Part shown: positions 25,030 through 33,358 of the stretch, piece by piece
Numbering within the stretch: the first letter of the stretch is position 1
Layout of the letters: every line of letters starts with the position of its first letter
Assembly (NCBI GenBank): GCA_041675285.1
Contig: JBAYTZ010000007.1
Location: 124,001 to 188,000 of the forward strand
Direction of reading: 5' to 3'
From: Candidatus Delongbacteria bacterium
GTDB taxonomy: Bacteria; CAIWAD01
Length of the DNA stretch: 64,000 nt
The notes under the pieces: model-generated
Database searches by the model: none
What the model was told of the DNA's origin: nothing
Seen by the model: only the letters and a program-made list of their open reading frames with translations
Program-made: the position numbers and the translations under genes

Positions 25030-25776
25030 ATGTTCAAATCCTGCCGCCTCCTGCTGCTGCCGGGCTTCCTGCTGGTCTTCATCGCCTGCAGCCAGCAGCC
25101 CCGCGAGCTGGATCCCGTGGACCAGGTCATGGCGCGGGCCATGCGCTCCTTCGAGAAGGGCCGCTTCGTGGACGCGCTGGACCGCTTCACGCGGATGAGC
25201 CTGAACTACGCCGGCAGCTCGCTGATGGACTCCGTGCGCTACATGGAGGCCGAGTGCCAGTACCAGTTGAACGAGTACCTGCTGGCGGCGGACCTCTACC
25301 AGGAGCTGATCACGCGCTATCCCACCAGCCCGCTGGTGGACGAGGCCCGGCTGCGCACGGCGGACTGCTGGTTCGAGCTCTCCCCGCACTACGCCCTGGA
25401 CCAGACCTACACCATCCGCGCCATCGACGAGTACCAGGGTCTGCTGGACGACTACGCCGACAGCCCCCACCGCGCCTTGGCCGAGGAGCGCATCTCGGCC
25501 TGCCGCCACAAGCTGGCGCTCAAGGATCTGCGCAGCGCCGAGCTCTACGTGCGGATGGAGCAGTGGCCGGCCGCGCTGCTCTACCTCAACGACGTGCTGG
25601 AGACCTGGTATGACCAGCCCGACGTGATGGAGCGCGCGCTCTACTTCAAGGGGATCACCCAGCTGCGCATGAAGCGGCTGGCCGACGCCCGCGCCTCGCT
25701 GGAGGAATACCTGGCGACCTGGCCCGACGGCGAGCACGCCGCGGCGGTCCGCCAGGAACTGTCCAACCTGCAGTAG
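25030..25776 (+). CDS. bamD: BamD-like outer-membrane assembly lipoprotein
   Basis: 248 residues with lipobox LVFIAC and five TPR-type repeats, the size and layout of BamD (YfiO). Typical repeat text includes YLLAADLYQELITRYPTSPLVDEARLR and a family-like C-terminal ARASLEEYLATWPDGEHA. It should bind BamA and help fold beta-barrel proteins at the inner face of the outer membrane. Start: ATG with GAGGAG upstream; a TTG one codon earlier is less likely. It lies 10 bases after the small membrane protein gene. Confidence 0.85.
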   Translation: MFKSCRLLLLPGFLLVFIACSQQPRELDPVDQVMARAMRSFEKGRFVDALDRFTRMSLNYAGSSLMDSVRYMEAECQYQLNEYLLAADLYQELITRYPTSPLVDEARLRTADCWFELSPHYALDQTYTIRAIDEYQGLLDDYADSPHRALAEERISACRHKLALKDLRSAELYVRMEQWPAALLYLNDVLETWYDQPDVMERALYFKGITQLRMKRLADARASLEEYLATWPDGEHAAAVRQELSNLQ

Positions 25777-25787
25777 CCGGAGCGGCT

Positions 25788-26348
25788 GTGTCACGGATCA
25801 TCGTCTTCGGCGGGACCTTCGACCCCGTGCACGCGGGGCACCTGGCCCTGGCCGAATTCGCCCAGGAGGAGACCGGGGCGCCCTGCGTCCTGCTGCTGCC
25901 CGCCGCCCGCAGTCCGCTGCGGGATGAGGCCGGCGCCAGCTTCGGGCAGCGCGTGGCCATGCTGCGGCTGGCCACGGCGGACACGGACTTCGTGGTGGAC
26001 GAGCGCGAGGGCCTGCGGCCCGCGCCCAGCTACACGGTGGACACGCTGGAAGAGCTGCACGCGGAGCTGGCCCGACCGCTGGCCCTGCTCATCGGCGGCG
26101 ACCAGCTGGCCCGCTTCCGCGAGTGGCGGAACTGGGAGCGCATCCTGGAGCTGGCCGAACTGCTGGTGGTGAACCGGCCGGGCTGGACCTGCCCGCCGGA
26201 CGCCGTGCCCCACCGGGCGCTGAGCTGGCCGGGGATGGAGCTGTCCGCCAGCTGGCTGCGCCAGCGCCTGGCCGCCGGCCGGCGCTGCCGTCACCTGTTG
26301 CCGCCCGGCGTGGGCGAATACATCGAACGGGAAGGATGCTACCGGTGA
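25788..26348 (+). CDS. nadD: Nicotinate-nucleotide adenylyltransferase
   Basis: 186 residues. The nucleotidyltransferase motif GGTFDPVHAGHLALAE near the N-terminus and the later ELSASWLRQRL (equivalent to the ISSTxxR motif) fit NadD, which joins nicotinate mononucleotide and ATP to nicotinate adenine dinucleotide in NAD synthesis. The second motif departs from the usual Ser-Ser-Thr. Start is GTG, 11 bases after bamD. It overlaps the next gene by four bases. Confidence 0.9.
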   Translation: MSRIIVFGGTFDPVHAGHLALAEFAQEETGAPCVLLLPAARSPLRDEAGASFGQRVAMLRLATADTDFVVDEREGLRPAPSYTVDTLEELHAELARPLALLIGGDQLARFREWRNWERILELAELLVVNRPGWTCPPDAVPHRALSWPGMELSASWLRQRLAAGRRCRHLLPPGVGEYIEREGCYR

Positions 26349-28759
26349 AGCGACCCCTGGCCCTGTGTGCGACGATCCTCCTGGCCCTGGCCCTCTCCCT
26401 GGGGGCGGCGGAGCCGTGGAGCGGCCGGCCGCTGGAGCCGGGCGCCGGGCGGCCGGGCACCCCGTCGCGGCAGACCGACGAGGGCCCCTTCCTGCAGGTG
26501 GGGCTGGACGGCCCGCCGGCCTGGTACTGGCCCGATCTGCCCGGCACGGAGGTGACCTACCGCGTGGCCCTGGAAGTCCCGGACGGCCGGGCGCTGCACG
26601 GGCTGCTGGTGGGTCTGGCGGGCTCGCGCCACGACTCGCTGACCATGACCATGCTGCAGCTGATCGTGCGCAACCCGGCGGGGCAGGCCCTGCTGGACAG
26701 CGCGCAGATCTTCCTGCGCGGCTCGGAGGATCTGGACACCCTGCTGCTGGGCGCCGACCTGTCCCTTGACGGCCTGGACACGGTGCTGGTGGATCTGGTG
26801 CGCGCCCAGCCCTGGAGTCCCGTCTGGGTCACGGCGGACGACGACTGCCTGCCGGGCAACCGCTCCTGGATCCGGGTGCCCGCCCTCTCCGCCGACTTCC
26901 AGCCCCTGGAGCGCGACCTCAACGTCCGGCTGCTCTTCCAGCGGCCGGAGGCGGACCTGAACCCACCGGCCCTGCACGCGCCGCGCGAGCTGAGCTGCCA
27001 TCCCTCCCGGAACAGCCTGCCGCTGCGCGTGCGCGTCCGCGAGGAGAGCGGCGTGGACACCGTCCGGGTGCTGTCCCCGCTCCTGCCCGGCGGTGAGCTG
27101 GGCCTGAGCCGGCTGGGCCGCTCCGGCATCGACGCGGATTGGGAGGAGTGGGGCGCCGGGCTGCCCGCCTCCCTCCTGCTGGCCGACGGCCTGGCCCAGG
27201 AACTGCAGCTGCGGGCGCGGGATCTGGCGGGCAACGAGACGCTGCAATCCCTGTGGTTGCGGCCGGACGAGGCCTGGACCTGGGATGCCGGAACCGGCCG
27301 CGCGGACCAGAGCTGGCAACCGGGCTGGCCCATCGCCCCGGGCAGCGTGCTGGCCGTGCCCGTGGAGCTGGGCGCCGCCGCCCAGGCCCACGGTCTCACC
27401 GCCATGGTGGTCACGGGCGCGCGCGTGCACGTGCGCGGCTTCGATCACGAGCCGCCCGCGGCGGATTCCCTGCGCCTGCGGCTGGTGGTGGCGGAGGGCG
27501 CGGCGCCGCCCCTGCCCGGCAGCGGCGGGTGGGACGAGTTGGCTCCACTGCAGACGGTGGGCTGGACAGGCGCCTGCCCGGGCGGGCTGGAGGCCCGTTT
27601 CCAGCTGAACGAGATCGGCGTCGGCCAGGGCCAGCGGGTCTGGCTGCTGCTGGACTACTCCCACGTCTCACAAGTGCTGCTGCCCACGGCCCCGCTGTTG
27701 GAGTGGTTCGCCCCCGGCGAGACGGCCGCGGAGCTGGACGTGGGCGCCTGTTCCTGGACCTACCGGCCGCTGGAGAACAGCTGGGCCCGGATCCCCGCCG
27801 GCCGCCTGCGCGTGGACGCGCTGCTGGAGCCGCTGGACTGCGACCGCGGCCTGCCCTTCGTGGCGGACTTCGACGCCACCTTCCCGGACCTCGAGTGCTG
27901 GACGCGCACGGACCTGGGCACGGCCACGGATCCGGGCTGGCAGAGCTCGGCCGTGGCGGAAGCCAACGGCAGCTCGGTGGGCAGCCACTGCTTCTTTCCC
28001 GATCCGGCGGGGACCTTCGTTCCGCCCGGCCTGCAGACGGACCCCGCCGGCCTGACCCGCGGCGAGTTCCTGTTCGTCAACTCGGATCTGCAGGGCGATG
28101 CCCAGATCCAGACGGACAGCCTGTTCACACCCTGGCTGATCTATTCCAGCGGCGCCGTCCTGGGATTCTCCACGCTGGCGGGCGGCGCGGGCGGCGACAT
28201 GTGCCGCGTGCTGCTGCAGACGCGCAGCGGGGACCAGGAGGAACCGTGGTCCGAACTGCTGTCGGATGACGTGGCGACGGACTCGCTCTACGTGCCCGGC
28301 ACGGTCAGTTTCTGCGGGGTGCCCCACGGCCTGTGGACCCGGGTGGAGCGCGAACTGGCGCCGACGGGCACGGGCGGCGAACTGCGCCTCTGCTTCGCGT
28401 ATCACGGCAACTACGGCAACGGCTGGTCCCTGGACAGCATCCGCGTGGACCCGGCACCGCCCGCGTCCGGCCCCTTCGACGGGCCACCCATGAAATCGGC
28501 GGAGCTGGGGCGGATCCATCCCAACCCCTTCAACCCCGAGACCGTGATTCCCTACCGCCTGCGCGAACCCGGCGCCGTGCGGCTGGAGGTCTACAACATC
28601 CGCGGCCAGCGCGTGGCCGTGCTGCTGGACGAAGCCTTCCGCCGCGCCGGCGAGTACCGCGCCGTCTTCCGTCCCGGCCAGCTGGCCAGCGGCGTCTACC
28701 TGGCGCGCCTGGAGGCGGCGGGAGTGGTGGACGTGCGCCGGCTGGTCTATCTGAAATGA
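26345..28759 (+). CDS. Secreted protein with C-terminal sorting domain
   Basis: 804 residues from a GTG overlapping nadD. Signal peptide: RPLALCATILLALALSLGAA. The middle consists of beta-sandwich-like segments with no recognised catalytic motif. Residues about 500-690 contain a short Cys-bearing region (LECWTRTDLGTATDPGWQ) reminiscent of MAM- or jelly-roll-type domains. The C-terminus is a full Por/FlgD sorting domain (IHPNPFNPETVIPYRL, LEVYNIRGQRVAVLL, SGVYLARL, ending LVYLK). Export by a type IX-like route is inferred. The function is unknown. Confidence 0.8.
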   Translation: MKRPLALCATILLALALSLGAAEPWSGRPLEPGAGRPGTPSRQTDEGPFLQVGLDGPPAWYWPDLPGTEVTYRVALEVPDGRALHGLLVGLAGSRHDSLTMTMLQLIVRNPAGQALLDSAQIFLRGSEDLDTLLLGADLSLDGLDTVLVDLVRAQPWSPVWVTADDDCLPGNRSWIRVPALSADFQPLERDLNVRLLFQRPEADLNPPALHAPRELSCHPSRNSLPLRVRVREESGVDTVRVLSPLLPGGELGLSRLGRSGIDADWEEWGAGLPASLLLADGLAQELQLRARDLAGNETLQSLWLRPDEAWTWDAGTGRADQSWQPGWPIAPGSVLAVPVELGAAAQAHGLTAMVVTGARVHVRGFDHEPPAADSLRLRLVVAEGAAPPLPGSGGWDELAPLQTVGWTGACPGGLEARFQLNEIGVGQGQRVWLLLDYSHVSQVLLPTAPLLEWFAPGETAAELDVGACSWTYRPLENSWARIPAGRLRVDALLEPLDCDRGLPFVADFDATFPDLECWTRTDLGTATDPGWQSSAVAEANGSSVGSHCFFPDPAGTFVPPGLQTDPAGLTRGEFLFVNSDLQGDAQIQTDSLFTPWLIYSSGAVLGFSTLAGGAGGDMCRVLLQTRSGDQEEPWSELLSDDVATDSLYVPGTVSFCGVPHGLWTRVERELAPTGTGGELRLCFAYHGNYGNGWSLDSIRVDPAPPASGPFDGPPMKSAELGRIHPNPFNPETVIPYRLREPGAVRLEVYNIRGQRVAVLLDEAFRRAGEYRAVFRPGQLASGVYLARLEAAGVVDVRRLVYLK

Positions 28760-29994
28760 GCGACAGCGTGCCCATCCTGCATCTGAAACGGGACATGGAA
28801 CGCCGCGTGCGCGGCGGCCATCCGTGGATCTTCTCCAATGAAATCGCCCAATTGCCCGCGGGCCTCGTCCCCGGTGACCTGGTGGAAGTGCGCGACCAGA
28901 AGGAACGCCCGCTGGGGCAGGGCTTCTGGAGCCGCGGCAGCCTGATCGCCGTGCGCATGACGGGCCCCGGCGGCGGCGAGCCCGGCAGCGTGGACTGGTT
29001 CCGCGAGCGCATCCGGCGCGCCGCGGCCCGCCGCGCGCACCTGGATCGAGACACCTGCCGCATCGTGTTCGCGGAATCCGACGACCTGCCCGGGCTGATC
29101 GTGGACCGCTATGGCGACGTGCTGAGCGTGCAGTGTCTCACGCAGGGCCTGGAGCGCCGCCGGGGCGAGCTGGCCGCGGCGCTGGGCGAATTGTTCGCGC
29201 CACGCGCCCTGCACTTCGACGGGAGCTCGGCCTTCCGCGAGCTGGAAGGATTGCCGCGCAGCCGCGAGTGGTGGACGCCCGCCGGCACGGGCTGGAACGT
29301 CACGCCCGCCGAGGAGCTGGACGCGAGCGCCCTGCAACCGGTGGAGCTGGACGGCCTGCGCCTGGAGCTGGATTTCCGCTCCGTGCAGAAGGGCGGGCTC
29401 TTCCTGGATCAGGTGGAGAACTGGAGCCGCGCCGCGGCGCTGGGCCGGGGCGGAGCCGTGCTGGACATCTGCTGCTACCACGGCGGCTGGGGCCTGCAGG
29501 CCGCCCGCGCCGGGGCCACACGCGTGGACTTCATCGACCGCAGCGCGAGCGCGCTGGACCGCGTGACCCGCAACCTGGAGCTGAACGAGCTGGCCGATCT
29601 GCCCGGCGAGCGCATTTGCGCCCCGGCCCTGGACGGCATCCGCAGCCTCTTGCGCCACAGCCGGCGCTACCGGCTGGTGGTGGTGGATCCGCCGGCCTTC
29701 ATCAAGAGCAAGCGTCACTTCGCCGAGGGTCGGCAGGGCTATATCGACCTGAACCGGATGGCCATGGCCCTGGTGGAGGACGGCGGCTTCCTGGCCTCCT
29801 GCTCCTGCAGCCACCAGATGGGCGTGGACAATTTCCGCGAGGTGCTGCGCCTGGCGGCCGGGCGGGCGGGCTGCCGCCTGCGCATCCTGGGCCAGCTGGG
29901 CCAGGGCCAGGATCATCCGCAACTGCCCCAGGTGCTGGAGACCGGCTATCTGAAGGGCTTCCTCCTGCAGGTGGAGCGGGAGGCCCATGCCTGA
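28756..29994 (+). CDS. Class I rRNA methyltransferase (RlmI/RlmL-C like)
   Basis: 412 residues, beginning at an ATG overlapping the previous stop (ATGA). The N-terminal 80 residues form a PUA-like RNA-binding domain (RRVRGGHPWIFSNEI, VRDQKERPLGQGFWS). A middle domain includes FAESDDLPGLIVDRYGD. The C-terminal Rossmann methyltransferase has VLDICCYHGGWGLQAARAGA as the SAM loop, VVVDPPAFIKSK as the DPP motif and LASCSCSHQM as the putative catalytic strand. This is the RlmI family, which makes 5-methylcytosine in 23S rRNA using SAM. The exact target base is not determinable. Confidence 0.9.
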   Translation: MSDSVPILHLKRDMERRVRGGHPWIFSNEIAQLPAGLVPGDLVEVRDQKERPLGQGFWSRGSLIAVRMTGPGGGEPGSVDWFRERIRRAAARRAHLDRDTCRIVFAESDDLPGLIVDRYGDVLSVQCLTQGLERRRGELAAALGELFAPRALHFDGSSAFRELEGLPRSREWWTPAGTGWNVTPAEELDASALQPVELDGLRLELDFRSVQKGGLFLDQVENWSRAAALGRGGAVLDICCYHGGWGLQAARAGATRVDFIDRSASALDRVTRNLELNELADLPGERICAPALDGIRSLLRHSRRYRLVVVDPPAFIKSKRHFAEGRQGYIDLNRMAMALVEDGGFLASCSCSHQMGVDNFREVLRLAAGRAGCRLRILGQLGQGQDHPQLPQVLETGYLKGFLLQVEREAHA

Positions 29995-31156
29995 GCTGCC
30001 CGGCGCGACCCTGTTCACCGACGGCGCCTGCTCGGGCAACCCCGGCCCCGGCGGCTGGGCCTGCCTGATCCGCTCGGCGGAGGGCGAGCTGGAGCTGAGC
30101 GGCGGCGAGACCGCCACCACCAACAACCGGATGGAGATGCTGGCCGCGCTGCGCGGCCTGGAGGAGTTGTCGGAGCCCAGCCGCGTGGAGCTGTGGACGG
30201 ACAGCCAGTATCTGCGCAACGGCATTACCAGCTGGATCCACGGCTGGATGCGCAAGGGCTGGCGGACCTCGTCCGGCGAGCCGGTGAAGAACGAGGATCT
30301 CTGGCGCGCCCTCTGGGATCAAACCCAGTTTCACGAAGTCGACTGGCGCTGGGTGCGGGGGCATGCTGGAAATGCCGATAACGAGCGCTGCGACCGCCTG
30401 GCCGTGGCCGCCGTGGCCCGGGCCCGGCGGGGTGTGACGGCCCTGCAGCGTGGAACTGGAACGGGAAACCCGCCCATGAAGAACGATGCACCGAGCATGA
30501 CGGCAGTGGCCCCCGTGGCCCGGACCCGGAAAAGTGCGCCTACCAAAGGCGCGACCCCTGTCCCGGCACCCGTCCCCGATCTGTTCGATGGGGAGCGCAC
30601 GGCCGAGAAGGGTCGCAACCTGGAACTCAAGCTGCCCTGCCAGGCCCTGGACGAGGTCAAACGCCGGGCCGGCACCCTGGGCGGCAAGCTGGACGGGCGT
30701 CTCACCCAGGACGACCAGTTCTACACCTGCGCCGACGGCACGCGGCTCAAGTTGCGCCGGGAGATCCGCCACCTGCCGGACGGCCAGGCCCTGCCCCATG
30801 CGGAGCTGATCCGCTACTTGCGCGAGGACACCGGTGACGCCCGCGTCTCCGATTACGAGCGCACGCCCGTGGCCGATCCCGACGCCCTGCACGCGGAGCT
30901 GAGCCGCGTCCACGGGCTGGGTCCGCACGTGCGCAAGGGTCGCGAACTGGTGCTGCTGGGCCGCACGCGCCTGCACCTGGACGCCGTGGCCGGTCTGGGC
31001 ACCTTCGTGGAATTGGAATTGGTGCTGCGCGAGGGCGAAGAGCCCGCCGCGGCCCGGGCGGAGTTGGAGCGGATCATCCGCGGCCTGGGCCTCTACGGTG
31101 TGCCGGCCGAGCCGCGCGCCTACGCCGACCTGCTGCGGGACAAACTGGGGCGGTAG
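29987..31156 (+). CDS. Ribonuclease HI fused to a CYTH phosphohydrolase/cyclase domain
   Basis: 389 residues in one unbroken frame. Residues 1-145 are a complete RNase HI: the four acidic residues are visible as D12 (FTDGACSG), E50 (NNRMEML), D72 (LWTDSQYL) and D136 (ERCDRLA), so RNA strand cleavage in RNA-DNA hybrids is expected. A Pro/Ala-rich linker (about 150-205) leads to a CYTH domain (about 208-389) beginning RNLELKL, the form of the CyaB-type EXEXK motif, with Arg/Lys/Glu strands (LKLRREIRHL, FVELELVLREGEEP). CYTH enzymes act on triphosphates (thiamine triphosphate, ATP to cAMP). I know of no standard fusion of these two. Starts at ATG overlapping the methyltransferase gene by 8 bases. 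Confidence 0.88.
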   Translation: MPELPGATLFTDGACSGNPGPGGWACLIRSAEGELELSGGETATTNNRMEMLAALRGLEELSEPSRVELWTDSQYLRNGITSWIHGWMRKGWRTSSGEPVKNEDLWRALWDQTQFHEVDWRWVRGHAGNADNERCDRLAVAAVARARRGVTALQRGTGTGNPPMKNDAPSMTAVAPVARTRKSAPTKGATPVPAPVPDLFDGERTAEKGRNLELKLPCQALDEVKRRAGTLGGKLDGRLTQDDQFYTCADGTRLKLRREIRHLPDGQALPHAELIRYLREDTGDARVSDYERTPVADPDALHAELSRVHGLGPHVRKGRELVLLGRTRLHLDAVAGLGTFVELELVLREGEEPAAARAELERIIRGLGLYGVPAEPRAYADLLRDKLGR

Positions 31157-31174
31157 CTCCCCTCAGATCATCAA

Positions 31175-31206
31175 CACAGAGACACAGAGACGCAGAGACA
31201 CGGAGT
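31175..31206. repeat. Octamer tandem repeat CACAGAGA, four imperfect copies
   Basis: CACAGAGA, CACAGAGA, CGCAGAGA, CACGGAGT lie in tandem between the convergent RNase H-CYTH and creD genes. Similar CACAGAGA tracts are known to me from intergenic regions of other GC-rich genomes, but their role is unclear. The remaining bases to 31256 hold nothing recognisable. Confidence 0.85.
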
Positions 31207-31256
31207 TGTGGGGTTTTCTGCCGCCGTTGTGTCCCCGCGTTCAACAAGTGTCCACC

Positions 31257-32567
31257 TCAATTCCCTTGTCCATACCAGTCGACCCGCCGGGTGAAGTACA
31301 TGGCCGCGGCCAGCACGGCCAGCAGACCCAGGCTCCCCATCAGCAGCGCGTAGTCCTCCAGCTGCAGCACGAGGTAGAGGTAGCCGTGCAGCGTGGCCAG
31401 CAGGGCGCCCACGATCCACATGAAGCCCGTGCCGCCCACGGCAGCGCGCGAGTAGCCGGCCACCAGGACCGTGATACAACCCGCCGCGAGCAGGTAGGCC
31501 AGACCGAACGCGAGGTGTTCGCCCAGCGCCAGCAGCAGCAGGTAGAAGAGCAGCGTGGCCAGGCCCACCAGCAGGTACTGGATGGGATGGACGCTGCGCC
31601 GGCTGGTGGTCTCCGTCAGGAAGAAGGCGGCGAAGGTGAACACCAGGAAGAGCACGGCGTACTTGGCCACGCGCGTCGCCTGCTGGTAGACGTCCTTGGC
31701 GTCGTAGAGGCGCACGCCGAAGGCCGCGTTGGCCAGTTCCGCGTTGGGGGCCTGTAGCACCTGGGGAAAGTTGCGGTTCAGGTCCAGCACCTGCCAGCGG
31801 GCCGTGAAGCCGGCCTTGTCGATCTGCGACTCGGCGGGCAGGAAGCCGCCGCTGAAACTGGGATCGGGCCACGGCGCGCCCAGCGTCAGGCGCGTGGTGC
31901 GGCCAACGGGGCTGACCAGCAGCTCTTCGCTGCCGTTGAGTTCGAGCTTGAGCAAGAAGCTGTCCTGGCCCGCGCCGCCCGGCGGCAGCAGGGCCCGCAC
32001 GCCGGAGGCCGCCAGGCCCGGACCGCTGAGTCCAGGATCCACGCGACAGTCCTGGCCGTTGTAGCGGGCCTCGATCCGCTCGGCCACGCCGCCCAGATCC
32101 GAGATTCCCAGCTCCAGCACGGCTTCCTTCCACAGCACGTCTTCGGGTGCCACGCCGGGCAGCACCAGCTCGGCGGGATCGAAGCGGCCCGCCAGCTCCA
32201 AACTGGCCCGGTAGAAGACGGCCTCGAACAAGCCGCGCCGCCGGCGCTCGGGGGCCAGCTGGCCCTGCACGTTCAGCTCGCTGGGCAGCAGGTGGACGAT
32301 CCGCCGCGTGACCGCGGTCTGCCCCGGCACCCGCTGCAGCACGGGGATGGCCAGCGCGGGCCCGATGATGGTCTGGCGGTCGCCCCACTTGGCCCGCATC
32401 TCCAGCAGCGCCTCGTCCCGGCGCTGGCTGCGCTCGCGGACCAGTTCGCCCAACATAGTGGCGGGAATCAGCAGGAGCAGGATGAGCGCGCCGATGCCCA
32501 GCAGGCGGAAGGTCGCGGATTGACGGAGACTCTGGCCCAGCCGGGCCAGCGGATCGGTTGGCAGCAT
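31257..32567 (-). CDS. creD: CreD-family inner-membrane protein
   Basis: 436 residues, the length of CreD. An N-terminal transmembrane helix (LLGIGALILLLLIPATMLGEL) is followed by ERSQRRDEALLEMRAKWGDRQTIIGP, a CreD hallmark, then a periplasmic beta-rich domain of about 230 residues, and a C-terminal bundle of five or six helices (TETTSRRSVHPIQYLLVGLA is also typical). CreD is linked to envelope integrity and beta-lactam or colicin tolerance in enterobacteria, where CreBC controls it; no creBC pair is visible here. Ribosome site GAGGTGA. Monocistronic or last after the microcompartment genes, 203 bases downstream of them. Confidence 0.92.
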   Translation of the reverse strand: MLPTDPLARLGQSLRQSATFRLLGIGALILLLLIPATMLGELVRERSQRRDEALLEMRAKWGDRQTIIGPALAIPVLQRVPGQTAVTRRIVHLLPSELNVQGQLAPERRRRGLFEAVFYRASLELAGRFDPAELVLPGVAPEDVLWKEAVLELGISDLGGVAERIEARYNGQDCRVDPGLSGPGLAASGVRALLPPGGAGQDSFLLKLELNGSEELLVSPVGRTTRLTLGAPWPDPSFSGGFLPAESQIDKAGFTARWQVLDLNRNFPQVLQAPNAELANAAFGVRLYDAKDVYQQATRVAKYAVLFLVFTFAAFFLTETTSRRSVHPIQYLLVGLATLLFYLLLLALGEHLAFGLAYLLAAGCITVLVAGYSRAAVGGTGFMWIVGALLATLHGYLYLVLQLEDYALLMGSLGLLAVLAAAMYFTRRVDWYGQGN

Positions 32568-32721
32568 GTGTCACCTCGGCAGGATGAGAACTGGGAAGGC
32601 GTGTCCGCCCCCGGGCCTTCCAGCGGCTCAGCGGACGAAACACGGGCCCTTCAAGCAGCGGACGGGCGACTTTGTTCCGCCGGAGCGGAGCTTCCTTCAG
32701 CGGGTGGGATGTCTGGAACAA

Positions 32722-32752
32722 GTCGCGCAGCACGTCCGGGCGCGGATTGGCG
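32722..32752. repeat. Imperfect duplicate of the microcompartment gene 3' end
   Basis: This 31-base stretch matches 32780-32810, inside the last codons of the BMC gene, at 29 of 31 positions. Read on the minus strand it encodes ANPRPDVLRD, against ANPRPEVMRD at the end of the BMC protein. It looks like the remains of a second BMC-domain sequence or a partial duplication, now outside any gene. Confidence 0.75.
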
Positions 32753-32770
32753 TACCAACCCGCGCTTCGC

Positions 32771-33358
32771 TCAGATCAGGTCGCGCATCACTTCCGGGCG
32801 CGGATTGGCGATGACCACCTTGTTCACCAGCAGGCCCTTGGCGCCCACCTTGGCGGCACCGGCCTCCACGGCGGCGCGCACGGCGGCCACCTGGCCGGTC
32901 ATGGTCACGAAGGCCTTGCCGCCGATGGCCATGGCCAGGCGGATCTCCAGCAGCTTGACCTGGGCGGTTTTGGCGGCCTGATCGGCGGCCTCGATCAGGC
33001 TGGCCACGGAGAAGCTCTCGATGATGCCCAGCGCCTCCATCTGGCCGTACATGACCGTGCCCTCCACGGCCGGGATCACGTCCGGGTGCAGGTTGGGGAT
33101 CATGAAGGTGTCCACCACCTCGCGCTCGCCCAGCTCGGCGGCGGCGTCGATGGCGCTGCGCACGGCCGCCGTGTCCCCGGCGATCATGCTCATGTGCTTG
33201 CCCGGGCAGATCGTCCGTGAGACCAGCAGGCGGATCTCGGCGGTCTTCAGCATGTGGTCCGCCGCCTCGATGCCGCGGGCGATGCTGCTGAACTCGATGA
33301 TTCCGACGGCGTTGTCGGGGCGTTCGCTGGTGAATTGGCTGCTCTGGTTGCGCATCAT
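32771..33358 (-). CDS. pduT: PduT-like trimeric microcompartment shell protein (two BMC domains)
   Basis: 195 residues with two tandem BMC domains (about 16-100 and 108-190). The first contains LLVSRTICPGKHMSMIAGD and the second LEIRLAMAIGGKAFVTMTG, both very close to PduT. The cysteine in TICPGK (residue 51) is the one that in PduT holds a 4Fe-4S cluster at the centre of the trimer. PduT is thought to pass electrons through the shell, with PduS as partner. The start overlaps the stop of the PduS-like gene (ATGATGA), so the pair is co-translated in the same order as in pdu operons. No other shell or core enzyme gene is in the window. Confidence 0.92.
   Translation of the reverse strand: MMRNQSSQFTSERPDNAVGIIEFSSIARGIEAADHMLKTAEIRLLVSRTICPGKHMSMIAGDTAAVRSAIDAAAELGEREVVDTFMIPNLHPDVIPAVEGTVMYGQMEALGIIESFSVASLIEAADQAAKTAQVKLLEIRLAMAIGGKAFVTMTGQVAAVRAAVEAGAAKVGAKGLLVNKVVIANPRPEVMRDLI

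Noticed and set aside
32568..32770. Insertion sequence next to the BMC remnant
   Set aside because: The repeat is direct, short and matches coding sequence; no transposase or terminal inverted repeats.
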